In this document: one piece after another, positions 6,381 through 15,364 of the stretch
How the letters are laid out: every line of letters begins with the position of its first letter
Numbering within the stretch: position 1 is the first letter of the stretch
Assembly: GCA_018402585.1 (NCBI GenBank)
Contig: JAGYIO010000001.1
Span: 186,001 to 250,000 of the forward strand
Source of the DNA: Chthoniobacterales bacterium
GTDB lineage: Bacteria > Verrucomicrobiota > Verrucomicrobiia > Chthoniobacterales > JACTMZ01
Direction of reading: 5' to 3'
DNA: 64,000 bases
Notes under the pieces: generated by a model
Seen by the model: only the letters and a program-made list of their open reading frames with translations
Databases searched by the model: none
What the model was told of the DNA's origin: nothing
Program-made: the position numbers and the translations under genes

Positions 6381-7888
6381 CAATACGACTTGGCGAAAAC
6401 CACCCGGCGGGCACTCGGTTGGCCGCTGAAAGGACACACTCCCGGCTCCGCCGCCCCGTCGCGCGGGATGCAGCGCATGGTCACCTTGAGTTCCTCTTTG
6501 ATTTTTTCCTCCGTCTCGCGCCTGCCGTCCCAGTGGGCCAGGGCAAAGCCGCCATGGATTTCCGGCTGTTCCGCGTTGGCCGGGGTGAAAAAGGCGCGGA
6601 ATTCCTCCGCCGAATCAATCACCCGGGTGTGCTCGTCGCGGAACTTCGTCGCGCGCTCGAGCAATGCCGCCTGCATCGCTTCCAGGGTGGCCCCGACCCC
6701 CGCGACAAATTCAGCCATGGCCGGAAATTCTTTTTCTTTCGGTCCGCGGTCGCGGCGACTGACCGCCACACTCCCTTTTTCCAAATCGCGCGGCCCGATC
6801 TCGACCCGCAGGGGCACCCCCTTTTTGATCCATTCCCAATTCTTCACCCCGCCGCCGGCGTCGCGGCGGTCGATCTCGACGCGGACCGGTTCGCCGAACG
6901 CGGTCTGCGCCCGGAGTTGCGCGGCCAGTTTTTCCGCGGCTTCCAACACGGCGGCGCGGGACTCCTCCTTGGCCAAGATGGGCAAAACAACAATCTGTGA
7001 AGGCGCCATGCGCGGCGGCAGGACGAGCCCGTCGTCATCCGAGTGGGCCATGATGAGCGTGCCAATCAGCCGCGTGCTCACCCCCCAGCTCGTGGTCCAG
7101 GCCAACTGACGGCTCCCGTCGCGCGCCGCGAACTCGATGCCGGAAGCTCGGGAGAAATTTTGTCCGAGAAAATGCGAGGTGCCCGCTTGGATCGCCTTGC
7201 GGTCCTGGACCATGGCCTCGATGCACAGCGTGCTGACCGCCCCGGGGAAGCGCTCGCTCTCCGACTTCTCGCCGGTGAAGACCGGCAGGGCCAAATGTTC
7301 GCGGGCGAATTTTTCGTAAACCCCGAGCATGGTCTCCGTCTCGACCACCGCTTCCTCGCTTGTCTCGTGGGCCGTGTGTCCCTCCTGCCAAAGAAATTCG
7401 GCCGTGCGGAGGAAAAGGCGGGGACGCATTTCCCAGCGGACCACGTTGGCCCATTGGTTGATGAGCAGCGGGAGATCGCGGTAGCTCTGCACCCAGCGGG
7501 CGTAAGCCGCGCCGATGATCGTCTCGGAGGTCGGGCGGACGATAAGCGGCTCGTTCAACTCGCCGGCCGGGACCAGCTTGCCGTCTTTCTCCTCGAGCCG
7601 GTGATGGGTGACGACCGCGCACTCCTTGGCGAAGCCCTCGACGTGCTTGGCCTCTTTCTCGAGAAAGCTGAGCGGGATGAAGAGCGGGAAGTAGGCATTG
7701 ACGTGACCCGTGGCCTTGAACATCACATCAAGCTGACGCTGCATGTTTTCCCAGATCCCCCAGCCCCACGGCTTGATGATCATGCAGCCGCGCACGTCGG
7801 AATTTTCCGCCAAATCGGCCGCTTTGATCACCTGTTGATACCACTCGGGAAAATTGTCAGCACGGGTCGGGGTGATGGCGGTCTGCAT
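6380..7888 (-). CDS. proS: Prolyl-tRNA synthetase, archaeal/eukaryotic type
   Basis: A 502-residue class II synthetase that attaches proline to tRNA-Pro. It has RPTSETIIGAAYARW and RTAEFLWQEGHTAHE (motif 2 region), and MAHSDDDGLVLPPRMAP (motif 3 region). The C-terminal end PSARRVVFAKSY carries the hallmark terminal Tyr of the short (type 3) ProRS found in archaea, eukaryotes and some bacteria. The bacterial editing insertion is absent. The start MQTAITPTRADNFPEWY at 7888 is preferred over the long upstream extension, which lacks homology. It is followed by a coupled exported-protein gene. Confidence 0.95.
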   Translation of the reverse strand: MQTAITPTRADNFPEWYQQVIKAADLAENSDVRGCMIIKPWGWGIWENMQRQLDVMFKATGHVNAYFPLFIPLSFLEKEAKHVEGFAKECAVVTHHRLEEKDGKLVPAGELNEPLIVRPTSETIIGAAYARWVQSYRDLPLLINQWANVVRWEMRPRLFLRTAEFLWQEGHTAHETSEEAVVETETMLGVYEKFAREHLALPVFTGEKSESERFPGAVSTLCIEAMVQDRKAIQAGTSHFLGQNFSRASGIEFAARDGSRQLAWTTSWGVSTRLIGTLIMAHSDDDGLVLPPRMAPSQIVVLPILAKEESRAAVLEAAEKLAAQLRAQTAFGEPVRVEIDRRDAGGGVKNWEWIKKGVPLRVEIGPRDLEKGSVAVSRRDRGPKEKEFPAMAEFVAGVGATLEAMQAALLERATKFRDEHTRVIDSAEEFRAFFTPANAEQPEIHGGFALAHWDGRRETEEKIKEELKVTMRCIPRDGAAEPGVCPFSGQPSARRVVFAKSY

Positions 7889-7977
7889 GGAGAAGTTGAG
7901 GGTTGAGGGATGAGAGTTGAGGGACGAAGAGCGGAGCTTATCCGTGAGACTGGGAAAGGTCACGCGCCCAGCGGCCT

Positions 7978-9111
7978 TCAGACATCGCCGCGCAGGCTGT
8001 GGAGAAATTTTTTGAAATAGGCGACCCCCTGCTCGAGGGCCTCCACCTCGATGAATTCGTCTTCGGTGTGTGCTTGGGCGATAGAGCCTGGACCGACGGC
8101 CACCGCGGGGATGCCCTGCGCGGAGAAGATGGCGGCATCGCAGAACCACGCCGCGCCGGCGGGGCGTCCGCCGATTTCGACCAGCTTGGCCACCAAGGGG
8201 TGTGACGGATCGGTATCCAGCGCCTCGGAGCCCATGATTTGCTCCACCTGCAGGCCCGGACAGGCCCCGCGCATGATCTCAAAAACGTCGCGTGCTTCGC
8301 CGTTTTTCCATTGCGCAGGCAGCAGGCGCAGGTCGATCACGGCCTCGGCGTGGTCGGGTACGATGTTGAATTTTGTGCCACCGCGGATCGTCCCAATGCT
8401 GAAAGTAGGATGGCCGAGCACCGGGTCCTCCATGCCGGCAAAATAAGCGGTCAGCGCCGTCTCCAACGAGAGCAACCCGGCGGCCAGCTTGGTGATGGCA
8501 TTTTCGCCGCGTTCCGGGCACGAACTGTGGGCGGAGCGTCCGGTGGCGACCACCCGTGCCGTCACATCGACTTTGTGTTTGAAGACCACATCCAAGCCGG
8601 TCGGCTCGCCGACCACCACAAAAGCGAATTTCTCGCGCGCGGCTAGCGCTTTGGCGCCGTCCTGTCCGGCCTCCTCCCCCATCAGTCCGGCAAACCAGAC
8701 CTCGTGAGTGAGATGCGGCAGCAGGTCACGGCATTCGTGCAGAGCCCAGAGCATCGAGGCCATCGGACCCTTCGTGTCACTCGCCCCGCGGCCGTAAAGC
8801 CTGCCCTCGCGGATCTCGCCACCGAACGGATCGATGGTCATTCCGGCCACGCTGACCGTATCCGTATGCGGGGCGAAGAGGAGGCGCGGTTTCCCTGCGG
8901 CGGCGGCAAATCGGGCCACGACATTGGGACGGCCGGGATGAACCTCGTGCAGTGCCGTCTCAGCGCCGTCTGCCCGGAGGAAATCGGCAACGAACTCCGC
9001 ACAAGCCTGCTCGCCGGTGCGATCGGTGCCGGGGTCGCCGTCGGGATTGACGCTGGCAATGCGCACCAGCGCCTGCGCCAACTCGACCACACTGCCGGGC
9101 GACGCGCTCAT
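7978..9111 (-). CDS. M20-family metallo-deacylase/peptidase (ArgE/DapE-like)
   Basis: A 377-residue M20 enzyme with both metal-site motifs: APHTDTV and YGRGASDTKG supply the first His and Asp, GLMGEEAG the catalytic Glu pair, and IAQAHTEDEFI the last His. The dimerisation lid lies around residues 175-290. Relatives deacylate acetylornithine or succinyl-diaminopimelate, and the exact substrate cannot be read here. The start is set at the ATG overlapping the stop of the upstream DUF4126 gene (ATGA), which signals an operon. The longer frame upstream is only the overlap with that gene. Confidence 0.85.
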   Translation of the reverse strand: MSASPGSVVELAQALVRIASVNPDGDPGTDRTGEQACAEFVADFLRADGAETALHEVHPGRPNVVARFAAAAGKPRLLFAPHTDTVSVAGMTIDPFGGEIREGRLYGRGASDTKGPMASMLWALHECRDLLPHLTHEVWFAGLMGEEAGQDGAKALAAREKFAFVVVGEPTGLDVVFKHKVDVTARVVATGRSAHSSCPERGENAITKLAAGLLSLETALTAYFAGMEDPVLGHPTFSIGTIRGGTKFNIVPDHAEAVIDLRLLPAQWKNGEARDVFEIMRGACPGLQVEQIMGSEALDTDPSHPLVAKLVEIGGRPAGAAWFCDAAIFSAQGIPAVAVGPGSIAQAHTEDEFIEVEALEQGVAYFKKFLHSLRGDV

Positions 9112-10094
9112 CGGGTTCCGGTGAACTTTGAGAAAACCAACCGCGCCAGCGAGCGCGACCCGCGGTCGAAAAGAAACCGCGCCTGCTCGCCGCCGGGCCA
9201 TTCAAGGACGAGAACATCGGCCAAAAATTTCTGCTCGAGCCGGGCGATGGGCGAACCGGGGTGCAGGGCTCGGGCCCGGTTCGAGTGACGAGGGACAAAA
9301 TAAAGCATCTGGGCCGGACCGGCGGCCGCGACCAGCCAGCCGAAGCGATTCGGCGGGTAGCCCGGGCCGGATCCGCTGATGCAAGGCACGGACCATTCGA
9401 CGCTCCACTCCGCCCCCGCATGCTCGGCAACCGCGGCGCGGGCGGCCGAGGGCAAATCGTCGGGCAATTCCGCCACCTCCTCATCGACTGGGGAAAGGCG
9501 CAGCTTGCGACCGCAGAGCCAGAGCTTGACCCACGTGGACCGCAGCATGCGCGGCACAAAATACCAAATGGCGGCCAGCGCGATGACCGCGATGACCAGC
9601 GCAACAATCGGGTAAGTGAAAATGAGACCCAGCCCGAGAACCACCGTGGCATCTTCCGCCACGCTGAGCGCGATATTGGAAATCGGCTCGGGCGAGGCAT
9701 TGGCCTGGAGGCGGACCGTCGACTTGAGCGCGTGCGTGGTGAAACCGAGCCACGCGGCAAGCAGGCCGACAATCACATTGAAGACCGGATTACTCTCACC
9801 GAGCACCATCACGGCCAGCAACGCAGCACCCACCGGACGGATCGCAGTGTGCACCGCGTCCCAAGCCGAATCGACCCACGGTACTTTGTCCGCCGTGAAC
9901 TCCATGGCAAAGAGGATCCCGGAAGCCGCCAAGACCCAAGGATCGGCCAGCACTTCCAGCCGCTGGTATTCCGCCGCGAGCGAAATCCAATCGAAGCGGA
10001 CGGCCAGACCGGTGAGAAAAACGGTCAGGTAGAGATTCAGCCCGGACAAGGTGGCCAGGCCGACCGCGACACCGAGAAGTTGGAGAATTTCCAT
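9108..10094 (-). CDS. DUF4126-type membrane protein
   Basis: A 328-residue protein. Its N-terminal half holds several membrane segments (VAVGLATLSGLNLYLTVFLTG, IRPVGAALLAVMVLG, GLLAAWLGFTTHALK, IFTYPIVALVIAVIALAAIW). They show the DUF4126 pattern of GLNLYLTV at the start and EFTADKVPWVDSAWDAVHT in the first loop. The C-terminal half is soluble and appears to be an added domain of unknown role. It is coupled by an ATGA overlap to the M20 enzyme gene. Confidence 0.8.
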   Translation of the reverse strand: MEILQLLGVAVGLATLSGLNLYLTVFLTGLAVRFDWISLAAEYQRLEVLADPWVLAASGILFAMEFTADKVPWVDSAWDAVHTAIRPVGAALLAVMVLGESNPVFNVIVGLLAAWLGFTTHALKSTVRLQANASPEPISNIALSVAEDATVVLGLGLIFTYPIVALVIAVIALAAIWYFVPRMLRSTWVKLWLCGRKLRLSPVDEEVAELPDDLPSAARAAVAEHAGAEWSVEWSVPCISGSGPGYPPNRFGWLVAAAGPAQMLYFVPRHSNRARALHPGSPIARLEQKFLADVLVLEWPGGEQARFLFDRGSRSLARLVFSKFTGTR

Positions 10095-10140
10095 GAGCAG
10101 ACCTCACGATACCCAGCCGGCCAAGGGAATCCAGAAAGCA

Positions 10141-10172
10141 AAAACCCCTCCGACCGCAGCCGGAGGGGTTTT
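10141..10172 (-). terminator. Intrinsic terminator
   Basis: AAAACCCCTCCG and CGGAGGGGTTTT form a perfect 12-base stem with a loop of about eight bases and T runs on either side. It lies 26 bases downstream of the minus-strand outer-membrane-protein gene and before the DUF4126 operon, so it most likely ends the former transcript. Confidence 0.85.
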
Positions 10173-10197
10173 GTGGATTAAGTTAACGCAAACTAAC

Positions 10198-11157
10198 TTA
10201 GAAGGAGAAGTTGGCGCTGACGCCAGCCCAGAAGGTGTTGATGGCGGTGGCTCCAGTGCCAGTGCCAGCACCAGCAGCGAGCTGCTGCCACTGGTAGGAA
10301 TAGGCGATGTAGGGCGAGATGCCGAACCAGCTGGTGAACTGGATGGGCAGAGCAACCCCGGTTTGCCAGTTGTTGCCGCCGTTGAAGCGGGTGGCGCCGA
10401 AATTGTTGTTGTTGAAGCCGAAGTTGACGCCGAATTGCGTGTAAGGCTCAAGGGCCACGGCGCCATCATAGGCAACCGGCACATTCACGTCCAAGCCGAG
10501 GATCCAGTAGGAAGAACCGCCATTGACGATACCACCGGAAGTTCCGAGCTCGGGACCAACGTTGTAGTAGTAGGTCGTGTTTGGCGTGACCGTGACCGGC
10601 CCGAGCGCGATGTCATAGGCAGCACCGAAAAAGATCTCGTTCTGCGCCTGCGAGGTCGTGGGATACCAATAATAGATCCATCCCGCGGTCAGGGCGAGGT
10701 TTCCGAAGGTGTGCGTGTACTCGGCAAAGACATCCAACTCGCCATAGCGCGCTTGGGTGTTGGCACCGTTGTAATAAGATCCGACACCATACCAGACACC
10801 GGCCACGAAGGTTCCGTTCTCCCACGGGCTGATCCCGACATCGGCACCGAGCCAGTAGAGACCGTTTCCGTTGCCAAGGACGTTGACGCCACGGAACATG
10901 TAGAGACTGTCCCAACCGGTCGAGGCGTTGACCGACCACCATTTTTCGTCTTCTTCAACCACGACGATTTCTTTACCGCTCTTATAGTCGGTGACCGTAA
11001 CCGTCTCTGTCTGGGACGTGGTGCGTCCGGCACTGATCGCCCCGGAGCGGGCCATGCTCATGGCCTGAGCTCCAGCCGAGGTACCGGTTTCAGATTGGGC
11101 CTGCGCCAGCGGAACCGCGAGCAACACGCCTGCCAATAATGCGACGATTTTTTTCAT
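10198..11157 (-). CDS. Outer-membrane beta-barrel protein
   Basis: A 319-residue protein with a clear signal peptide (MKKIVALLAGVLLAVPLAQA, cut before QSET). It then has a short linker and alternating aromatic strands typical of a barrel (SLYMFRGVNVLG, GTFVAGVWYGVGSYY, GELDVFAEYTHTFG) and a terminal Phe (WAGVSANFSF) as recognised by the BAM machinery. Such proteins with SLYMFRG-like first strands are often annotated as TorF or MtrB-like putative porins in Verrucomicrobiota. It has its own terminator, and a T-rich region upstream may hold its promoter. Function beyond outer-membrane location is not established. Confidence 0.8.
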   Translation of the reverse strand: MKKIVALLAGVLLAVPLAQAQSETGTSAGAQAMSMARSGAISAGRTTSQTETVTVTDYKSGKEIVVVEEDEKWWSVNASTGWDSLYMFRGVNVLGNGNGLYWLGADVGISPWENGTFVAGVWYGVGSYYNGANTQARYGELDVFAEYTHTFGNLALTAGWIYYWYPTTSQAQNEIFFGAAYDIALGPVTVTPNTTYYYNVGPELGTSGGIVNGGSSYWILGLDVNVPVAYDGAVALEPYTQFGVNFGFNNNNFGATRFNGGNNWQTGVALPIQFTSWFGISPYIAYSYQWQQLAAGAGTGTGATAINTFWAGVSANFSF

Positions 11158-11539
11158 GATGTTTTTTTGGTTTGTTTTGTTTGTGGGACCGCTCCAGGAG
11201 CGAACGGGTGTTGTGAACAAGGAAGTAGAAGCAAAATCCGTGCCATGCGGCAATAGTTTTTTTCGCTCTCTGTTCAAGGGGCTCAAGCAGGCCCGGCAGT
11301 GGTCAATTTCCGCCACCCGACCATTTTTGCGCAGCAGTTGCGACTCCCCCTTCCTCCCCCAAGGTAGGGCGCGGCAGCCTGTCCGCCGTGTGCGGATCCT
11401 CGACGCGCCGGGATCCTTTCCGCGGCATGGGCACCCTGGGCCGGGTCGATCGCAAACCCATCGGCAGGATGCCGATGCCACTTTTTCCGGGGTGAGCGGC
11501 AGGTCCAGCCGGAACGCAGTGGAGATGGCTCATAGTTCC
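11158..11539. other. Upstream region of the OMP gene with short palindromic repeats
   Basis: No gene is seen. Bases 11160-11185 are T-rich on the plus strand and may contain leader or promoter sequence for the OMP gene. At 11363-11415 there is a GTAGGGCGCGGC...GACGCGCCGGGATCC repeat that recurs near 38890. At 11459-11477 CATCGGCAGGATGCCGATG is a perfect palindrome also found near 12022, 12614 and 56212. Confidence 0.6.
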
Positions 11540-11621
11540 TGAACCCGCGCGTTGGCGGGTGTGTGCTGGGAGAAACTGGGGCCGGCGTCGACTGCGAGCT
11601 TGGGTAGGCAGAGGCAAGAAA

Positions 11622-11836
11622 GCCACAGCCGAGTCTGCGAGACGGCCCGTAGGCAAATAGAAGAAGATGGCAGAAGATGGTGTTTGCGCCGCTGACACGG
11701 CGCAAACACAGTCCTCGGAGAGATGCCATGAGCGGGGCGCGTGTCAGCGCGCCCCGCTTATCCTCTTTCATCTTCTTCCATTTGACCGCTTCGCTCAGCT
11801 CTCCGAGCTGTCTGTCTCGCTGCGCTCGGCTGTGGC
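11622..11836. mobile_element. MITE-like nested palindrome, copy 1
   Basis: The outer arms GCCACAGCCGAGTCTGCGAGAC and GTCTCGCTGCGCTCGGCTGTGGC pair with one small gap. Inside them AAATAGAAGAAGATGG pairs with the CATCTTCTTCCATTT side. The centre holds two more hairpins, GTTTGCGCCGCTGACACGGCGCAAAC and AGCGGGGCGCG...CGCGCCCCGCT. No reading frame codes for a transposase, so this would be a non-autonomous element. Confidence 0.6.
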
Positions 11837-12213
11837 CTGTCTTTATTCCCTTTCGAGAGAGTAACTCTCATTGAGTTAGTCGGGAGTCCCTGAACCCGCG
11901 CATTGGCGGGTGTGGTTGGGGAGTAACTGGGGCGGCAAAGCCCAGGGGGAACGGGCGTCTCGCCCGTTTTCCGAAAGACCACCCGGGCGGGACGCCCGCA
12001 ACCCAAATCATTGGGGTGTGGCATCGGCATCCTGCCGATGGGTTTGGATCGTGACGGGCGGGACGCCCGTGCCCCCTGCCCGAACCACAAGCTGGCTCCC
12101 CCTCCATAACTCGAGTTACTGGGGAGTCCCTGAACCCGCGCATTGGCGGGCGTGGTTGGGGAGTAACTGGGGCCGGCGTCGACGGCGAGCTTGGGCAGGC
12201 CAGAAGTCAGAAA

Positions 12214-12428
12214 GCCACAGCCGAGTCTGCGAGACGGCCCACAGGCAAATGGAAGAGGATGCCAGAAGATGGTGTTCGCGCCGCTGACACGGCGCAAACA
12301 CAGTCCTCGGAGAGATGCCATGAGCGGGGCGCGTGTCAGCGCGCCCCGCTTATCCTCTTTCATCTTCTTCCATTTGACCGCTTCGCTCAGCTCTCCGAGC
12401 TGTCTGTCTCGCTCGGCTCGGCTGTGGC
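12214..12428. mobile_element. MITE-like nested palindrome, copy 2
   Basis: It is the second copy of the 11622 element with the same outer and inner arms and the same two central hairpins. It differs at scattered bases, for example CTCGCTCGGCTCGG in place of CTCGCTGCGCTCGG in the right arm. It was probably produced by the tandem duplication of the whole block rather than by separate insertion. Confidence 0.6.
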
Positions 12429-12755
12429 CTGTCTTTATTCCCTTTCGAGAGAGTAACTCTCATTGAGTTAGTCGGGAGTCCCTGAACCCGCGCATTGGCG
12501 GGCGTGGTTGGGGAGTAACTGGGGCGGCAAAGCCCAGGGGGAACGGGCGTCTCGCCCGTTTTCCGAAAGACCACCCGGGCGGGACGCCCGCAACCCAAAT
12601 CATTGGGGTGTGGCATCGGCATCCTGCCGATGGGTTTGGATCGTGACGGGCGGGACGCCCGTGCCCCCTGCCCGAACCACAAGCTGGCTCCCCCTCCATA
12701 ACTCGAGTTACTCGGGAGGCAAAGGCCCTACCCTACCGACCGGGAACCACGAGGA

Positions 12756-13862
12756 TTAGCCGGCGGCGGCGGTGGTTTGTTCTTTGACCAACAGAATGAT
12801 GTCGTTCGGGTGGATAAGGCACCAGACCTGTTCCCCTTCATGGAAATCGAGCCCAGTTTCCCCCGCGTTGGCCAGGAGGGCGCTGAGTTCAAGGCCGCCC
12901 TCGGTCACGATGGTCATTTCGTCGACCGCCCCTTTGAACACTTCGCTGCTTACGCGGCTGGAAAAGATATTCTCTCCCGCCGCGGGGCGGTCGCGCAAGA
13001 GACGGATCTTCTCGGGACGCACCGAGACGAGCATTTTGCTGCCGGGTCGGACGCCTTCGCCCTCTTTGATCCAAAGTTCCAAACCACCTTCGAGGCGGCA
13101 ATAAATGAGCCCGTCTTTGCGCTCCAGCACCTCGGCTTCGACAATGTTGGTTTCGCCGATGAAGCTGGCTACGAATTCGGTGCGCGGGTGGTGGTAGATT
13201 TCCGCGGCCGTGCCGATTTGCTCGACCTTGCCTTTGTTCATCACCGCGATGCGGTCGGACATACTCAAGGCCTCCTCCTGGTCGTGGGTGACAAAGATAA
13301 AGGTGATCCCGAGGCGTTTCTGCAGGTTTTTCAGCTCGGTGCGCATCTGGGTGCGCAACTTGGCATCGAGGGCGGAGAGCGGCTCGTCGAGGAGAAGAAC
13401 CTTCGGTTCGCAAACGATGGCCCGGGCCAGGGCGACACGCTGGCGCTGTCCGCCGGACAACTGCGCCGGCTTGCGGTCCTCCATGCCTTGCAGGGAGGTC
13501 ATGCCCACCGCCCACTCGGTCTTTTCGCGAATGGCCTCAGCCGGCATATTTTTCATGCGCAGGCCGAAGGCGATGTTCTCGCTCACCGTGAGGTGGGGAA
13601 AAAGAGCGTAGCTTTGGAAGACCTGATTGACGTTCCGCTTGTAAGGCGGGTCCGAGGAGACGTCCTGTCCGGCAATGAGGATCTGCCCGCTGGTCGGTTG
13701 CTCGAAGCCGCTGATCAGGCGGAGGCAGGTCGTCTTGCCGCAGCCGGACGGACCGAGAAAAGTCATGAATTCGCCTTCGGCAATCTCGAGGCTGACGCGG
13801 TCGAGGGCGATAAAATCATCGAACCTTTTGCTCACATCGCGGACTTCGACCATGGGATTCAT
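12756..13862 (-). CDS. potA: PotA-like ABC transporter ATP-binding protein
   Basis: A 368-residue ATPase of the spermidine/putrescine (PotA) or related spermidine-iron-sugar branch. It has Walker A GPSGCGKTT, Q-loop VFQSYALFPHLTV, signature LSGGQRQRVALARAI, Walker B VLLLDEPLSALD, the H-loop FVTHDQEEAL, and a C-terminal TOBE region from about residue 240. The start at 13862 (MNPMVEVRDV) lies four bases after the aldehyde dehydrogenase stop. A second ATG at 13853 is possible. No permease or binding-protein gene accompanies it here, so the substrate is inferred only from sequence style and the neighbouring dehydrogenase. Confidence 0.82.
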   Translation of the reverse strand: MNPMVEVRDVSKRFDDFIALDRVSLEIAEGEFMTFLGPSGCGKTTCLRLISGFEQPTSGQILIAGQDVSSDPPYKRNVNQVFQSYALFPHLTVSENIAFGLRMKNMPAEAIREKTEWAVGMTSLQGMEDRKPAQLSGGQRQRVALARAIVCEPKVLLLDEPLSALDAKLRTQMRTELKNLQKRLGITFIFVTHDQEEALSMSDRIAVMNKGKVEQIGTAAEIYHHPRTEFVASFIGETNIVEAEVLERKDGLIYCRLEGGLELWIKEGEGVRPGSKMLVSVRPEKIRLLRDRPAAGENIFSSRVSSEVFKGAVDEMTIVTEGGLELSALLANAGETGLDFHEGEQVWCLIHPNDIILLVKEQTTAAAG

Positions 13863-13866
13863 GGGG

Positions 13867-15345
13867 TCAGATATTTTTGAACCAGCCAATGCGGCCGGGT
13901 GCGAGGTTGATGTTGATCTGTTTGACCTCGGTGTAGGCCTCCAGGCCGTAGGTGCCGAGTTCGCGGCCGATGCCGCTCTCTTTGTAACCACCCCACGGCG
14001 CCTCGTTGAAGGTCGGATGATATGTGTTGATCCACGTGATGCCGGCGCGTAGCCGTTTGATCACTCGAAGGGCCTTGGCACCATCGGAGGTGAAAACCGC
14101 ACCGGCCAGCCCGTAAACCGTGTCATTGGCTTTGGTGATCGCCTCCTCCTCGGTGTCGAACAATTCGACCACCAGGACCGGACCAAAAATTTCCTCTTTG
14201 AGGATGCGGGCCGTGGGCGGCACGTCGGTGAAGACGGTCGGCTCGACGAAGTTACCCTTGGCCAACGCGCCCTTTTCCAGGCGGTGCCCGCCGCAGAGCA
14301 GTGTGGCCCCCTCGTCGAGTCCGGACTGGATGTAGCCGAGCACTTTTTCCATGTGGGCTGGCGAAATGAGCGGACCCATCTCGGTATCCGCCTCGGCCCC
14401 GGGGCCAACCACGATTTTCCGGCAGGCCTCGCCCAGACGCGGGAGGAATTGGCCGGCGATCTTGCGCTCGAGCAGCAGGCGGGAACCCGCGCTGCACACC
14501 TCGCCCTGTCCCGCGAAGATGCCGAACATGGCGAACTCGAGCGCTGCCTCGAAATCCGCATCGGCAAAAACAATATTCGGACTCTTGCCGCCGAGTTCGA
14601 GCGTCACCTTCTTCAGGTTGCCGGTGGCCGCCGACATGATCTTGCGCCCCGTGACCCCGCCGCCGGTGAAGGCGACTTTGTCCACGCGGTCGCTGGCCGC
14701 CAGCGTTGCGCCAACCGGATCACCGGGGCCGAGTACCAAATTGGCCGCGCCCGGCGGGAAGCCCGCCTCGACGATCAGCTCGAACAAGCGCACGGCTGAG
14801 ACCGGGGTCATTTCCGCCGGCTTGAGAATGCAGGTATTGCCCGCCGCGAGACCCGGCGCGAGCTTCCACGCCGCCATGAGCAGCGGATAATTCCACGGGA
14901 TGATCTGCGCGCAGACCCCGATCGGTTCCCGCACGGTCAGGCAAACCATGTTCGGATCGCTGACGCTGTAGGTCTGCCCCTGCGGCTTGCTGGCCAGACC
15001 GGCATAATAGCGGAAGCAGCCGGCGGCGTCGGCCGCATCGTAGCTCGACTCGCGCCACGGTTTCCCGTTGTTCTCCGTGTCGAGCCGGGCCAATTCCTCG
15101 GCCTGTTTTTCCACCAAGTTGGCCAGGGCGAAAAGCTTCTCCGCGCGCTCGGGTCCCGTGCTTCGGCCCCACGGACCTTGATCGAAAGCCGCGCGCGCTG
15201 CTGTGATCGCATCCTCGGCATCGGCCGCCCCGCTGTCGGTTGCCTTGGCGATGACCTGGTTGTTCGCGGGATTGAGAATCTCGCGAGTGGCCCCGCTGCG
15301 GGCCGCGACCCATTGGCCGTTGATCTGGTTGAGGAGGGTTTTCAT
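13867..15345 (-). CDS. NAD(P)-dependent aldehyde dehydrogenase (betaine/aminoaldehyde type)
   Basis: A 492-residue ALDH that oxidises an aldehyde to its acid. The catalytic Glu motif LELGGKSP and nucleophile motif GQGEVCSAGSR are present, as are IIPWNYPLLMAAWK for cofactor binding and the C-terminal NEAPWGGYKESGIGRELG. The last motif and the overall pattern match betaine-aldehyde or aminobutyraldehyde dehydrogenases. It sits directly before the PotA-like gene, which suggests joint use in polyamine or betaine metabolism. This link is inference. Confidence 0.88.
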   Translation of the reverse strand: MKTLLNQINGQWVAARSGATREILNPANNQVIAKATDSGAADAEDAITAARAAFDQGPWGRSTGPERAEKLFALANLVEKQAEELARLDTENNGKPWRESSYDAADAAGCFRYYAGLASKPQGQTYSVSDPNMVCLTVREPIGVCAQIIPWNYPLLMAAWKLAPGLAAGNTCILKPAEMTPVSAVRLFELIVEAGFPPGAANLVLGPGDPVGATLAASDRVDKVAFTGGGVTGRKIMSAATGNLKKVTLELGGKSPNIVFADADFEAALEFAMFGIFAGQGEVCSAGSRLLLERKIAGQFLPRLGEACRKIVVGPGAEADTEMGPLISPAHMEKVLGYIQSGLDEGATLLCGGHRLEKGALAKGNFVEPTVFTDVPPTARILKEEIFGPVLVVELFDTEEEAITKANDTVYGLAGAVFTSDGAKALRVIKRLRAGITWINTYHPTFNEAPWGGYKESGIGRELGTYGLEAYTEVKQININLAPGRIGWFKNI

Positions 15346-15364
15346 GGGAGCAAGTTAAGGCGGA

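Larger units (their letters stand above)
11540..12715. repeat. Tandem duplication of a ~591-bp composite repeat (A-B-A-B)
   Basis: Two copies, 11540-12130 and 12131 to about 12715, are nearly identical by eye. Each has the order S-A-S-B. S is a roughly 50-bp spacer starting TGAACCCGCGC(A/G)TTGGCGGG (starts at 11540, 11891, 12131, 12483). A is a long inverted-repeat element. B is a cluster of short GC palindromes (ACGGGCGTCTCGCCCGT, GGCATCGGCATCCTGCCGAT, GACGGGCGGGACGCCCGTG) ending CATAACTCGAGTTACT. No convincing gene lies in it: frames on both strands repeat the same Arg/Pro-rich translations. Confidence 0.85.

Noticed and set aside
5016-7109. 697-codon plus-strand open frame across M29 peptidase, exported protein and proS
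   Set aside because: It crosses the borders of three well-supported minus-strand genes and shows no family pattern.
11283-12682. Several 80-200 codon frames in the composite repeat block
   Set aside because: They are Arg/Pro/Ser-rich, occur in duplicate on both strands and follow the repeat units, not gene borders. No start context or domain supports them.
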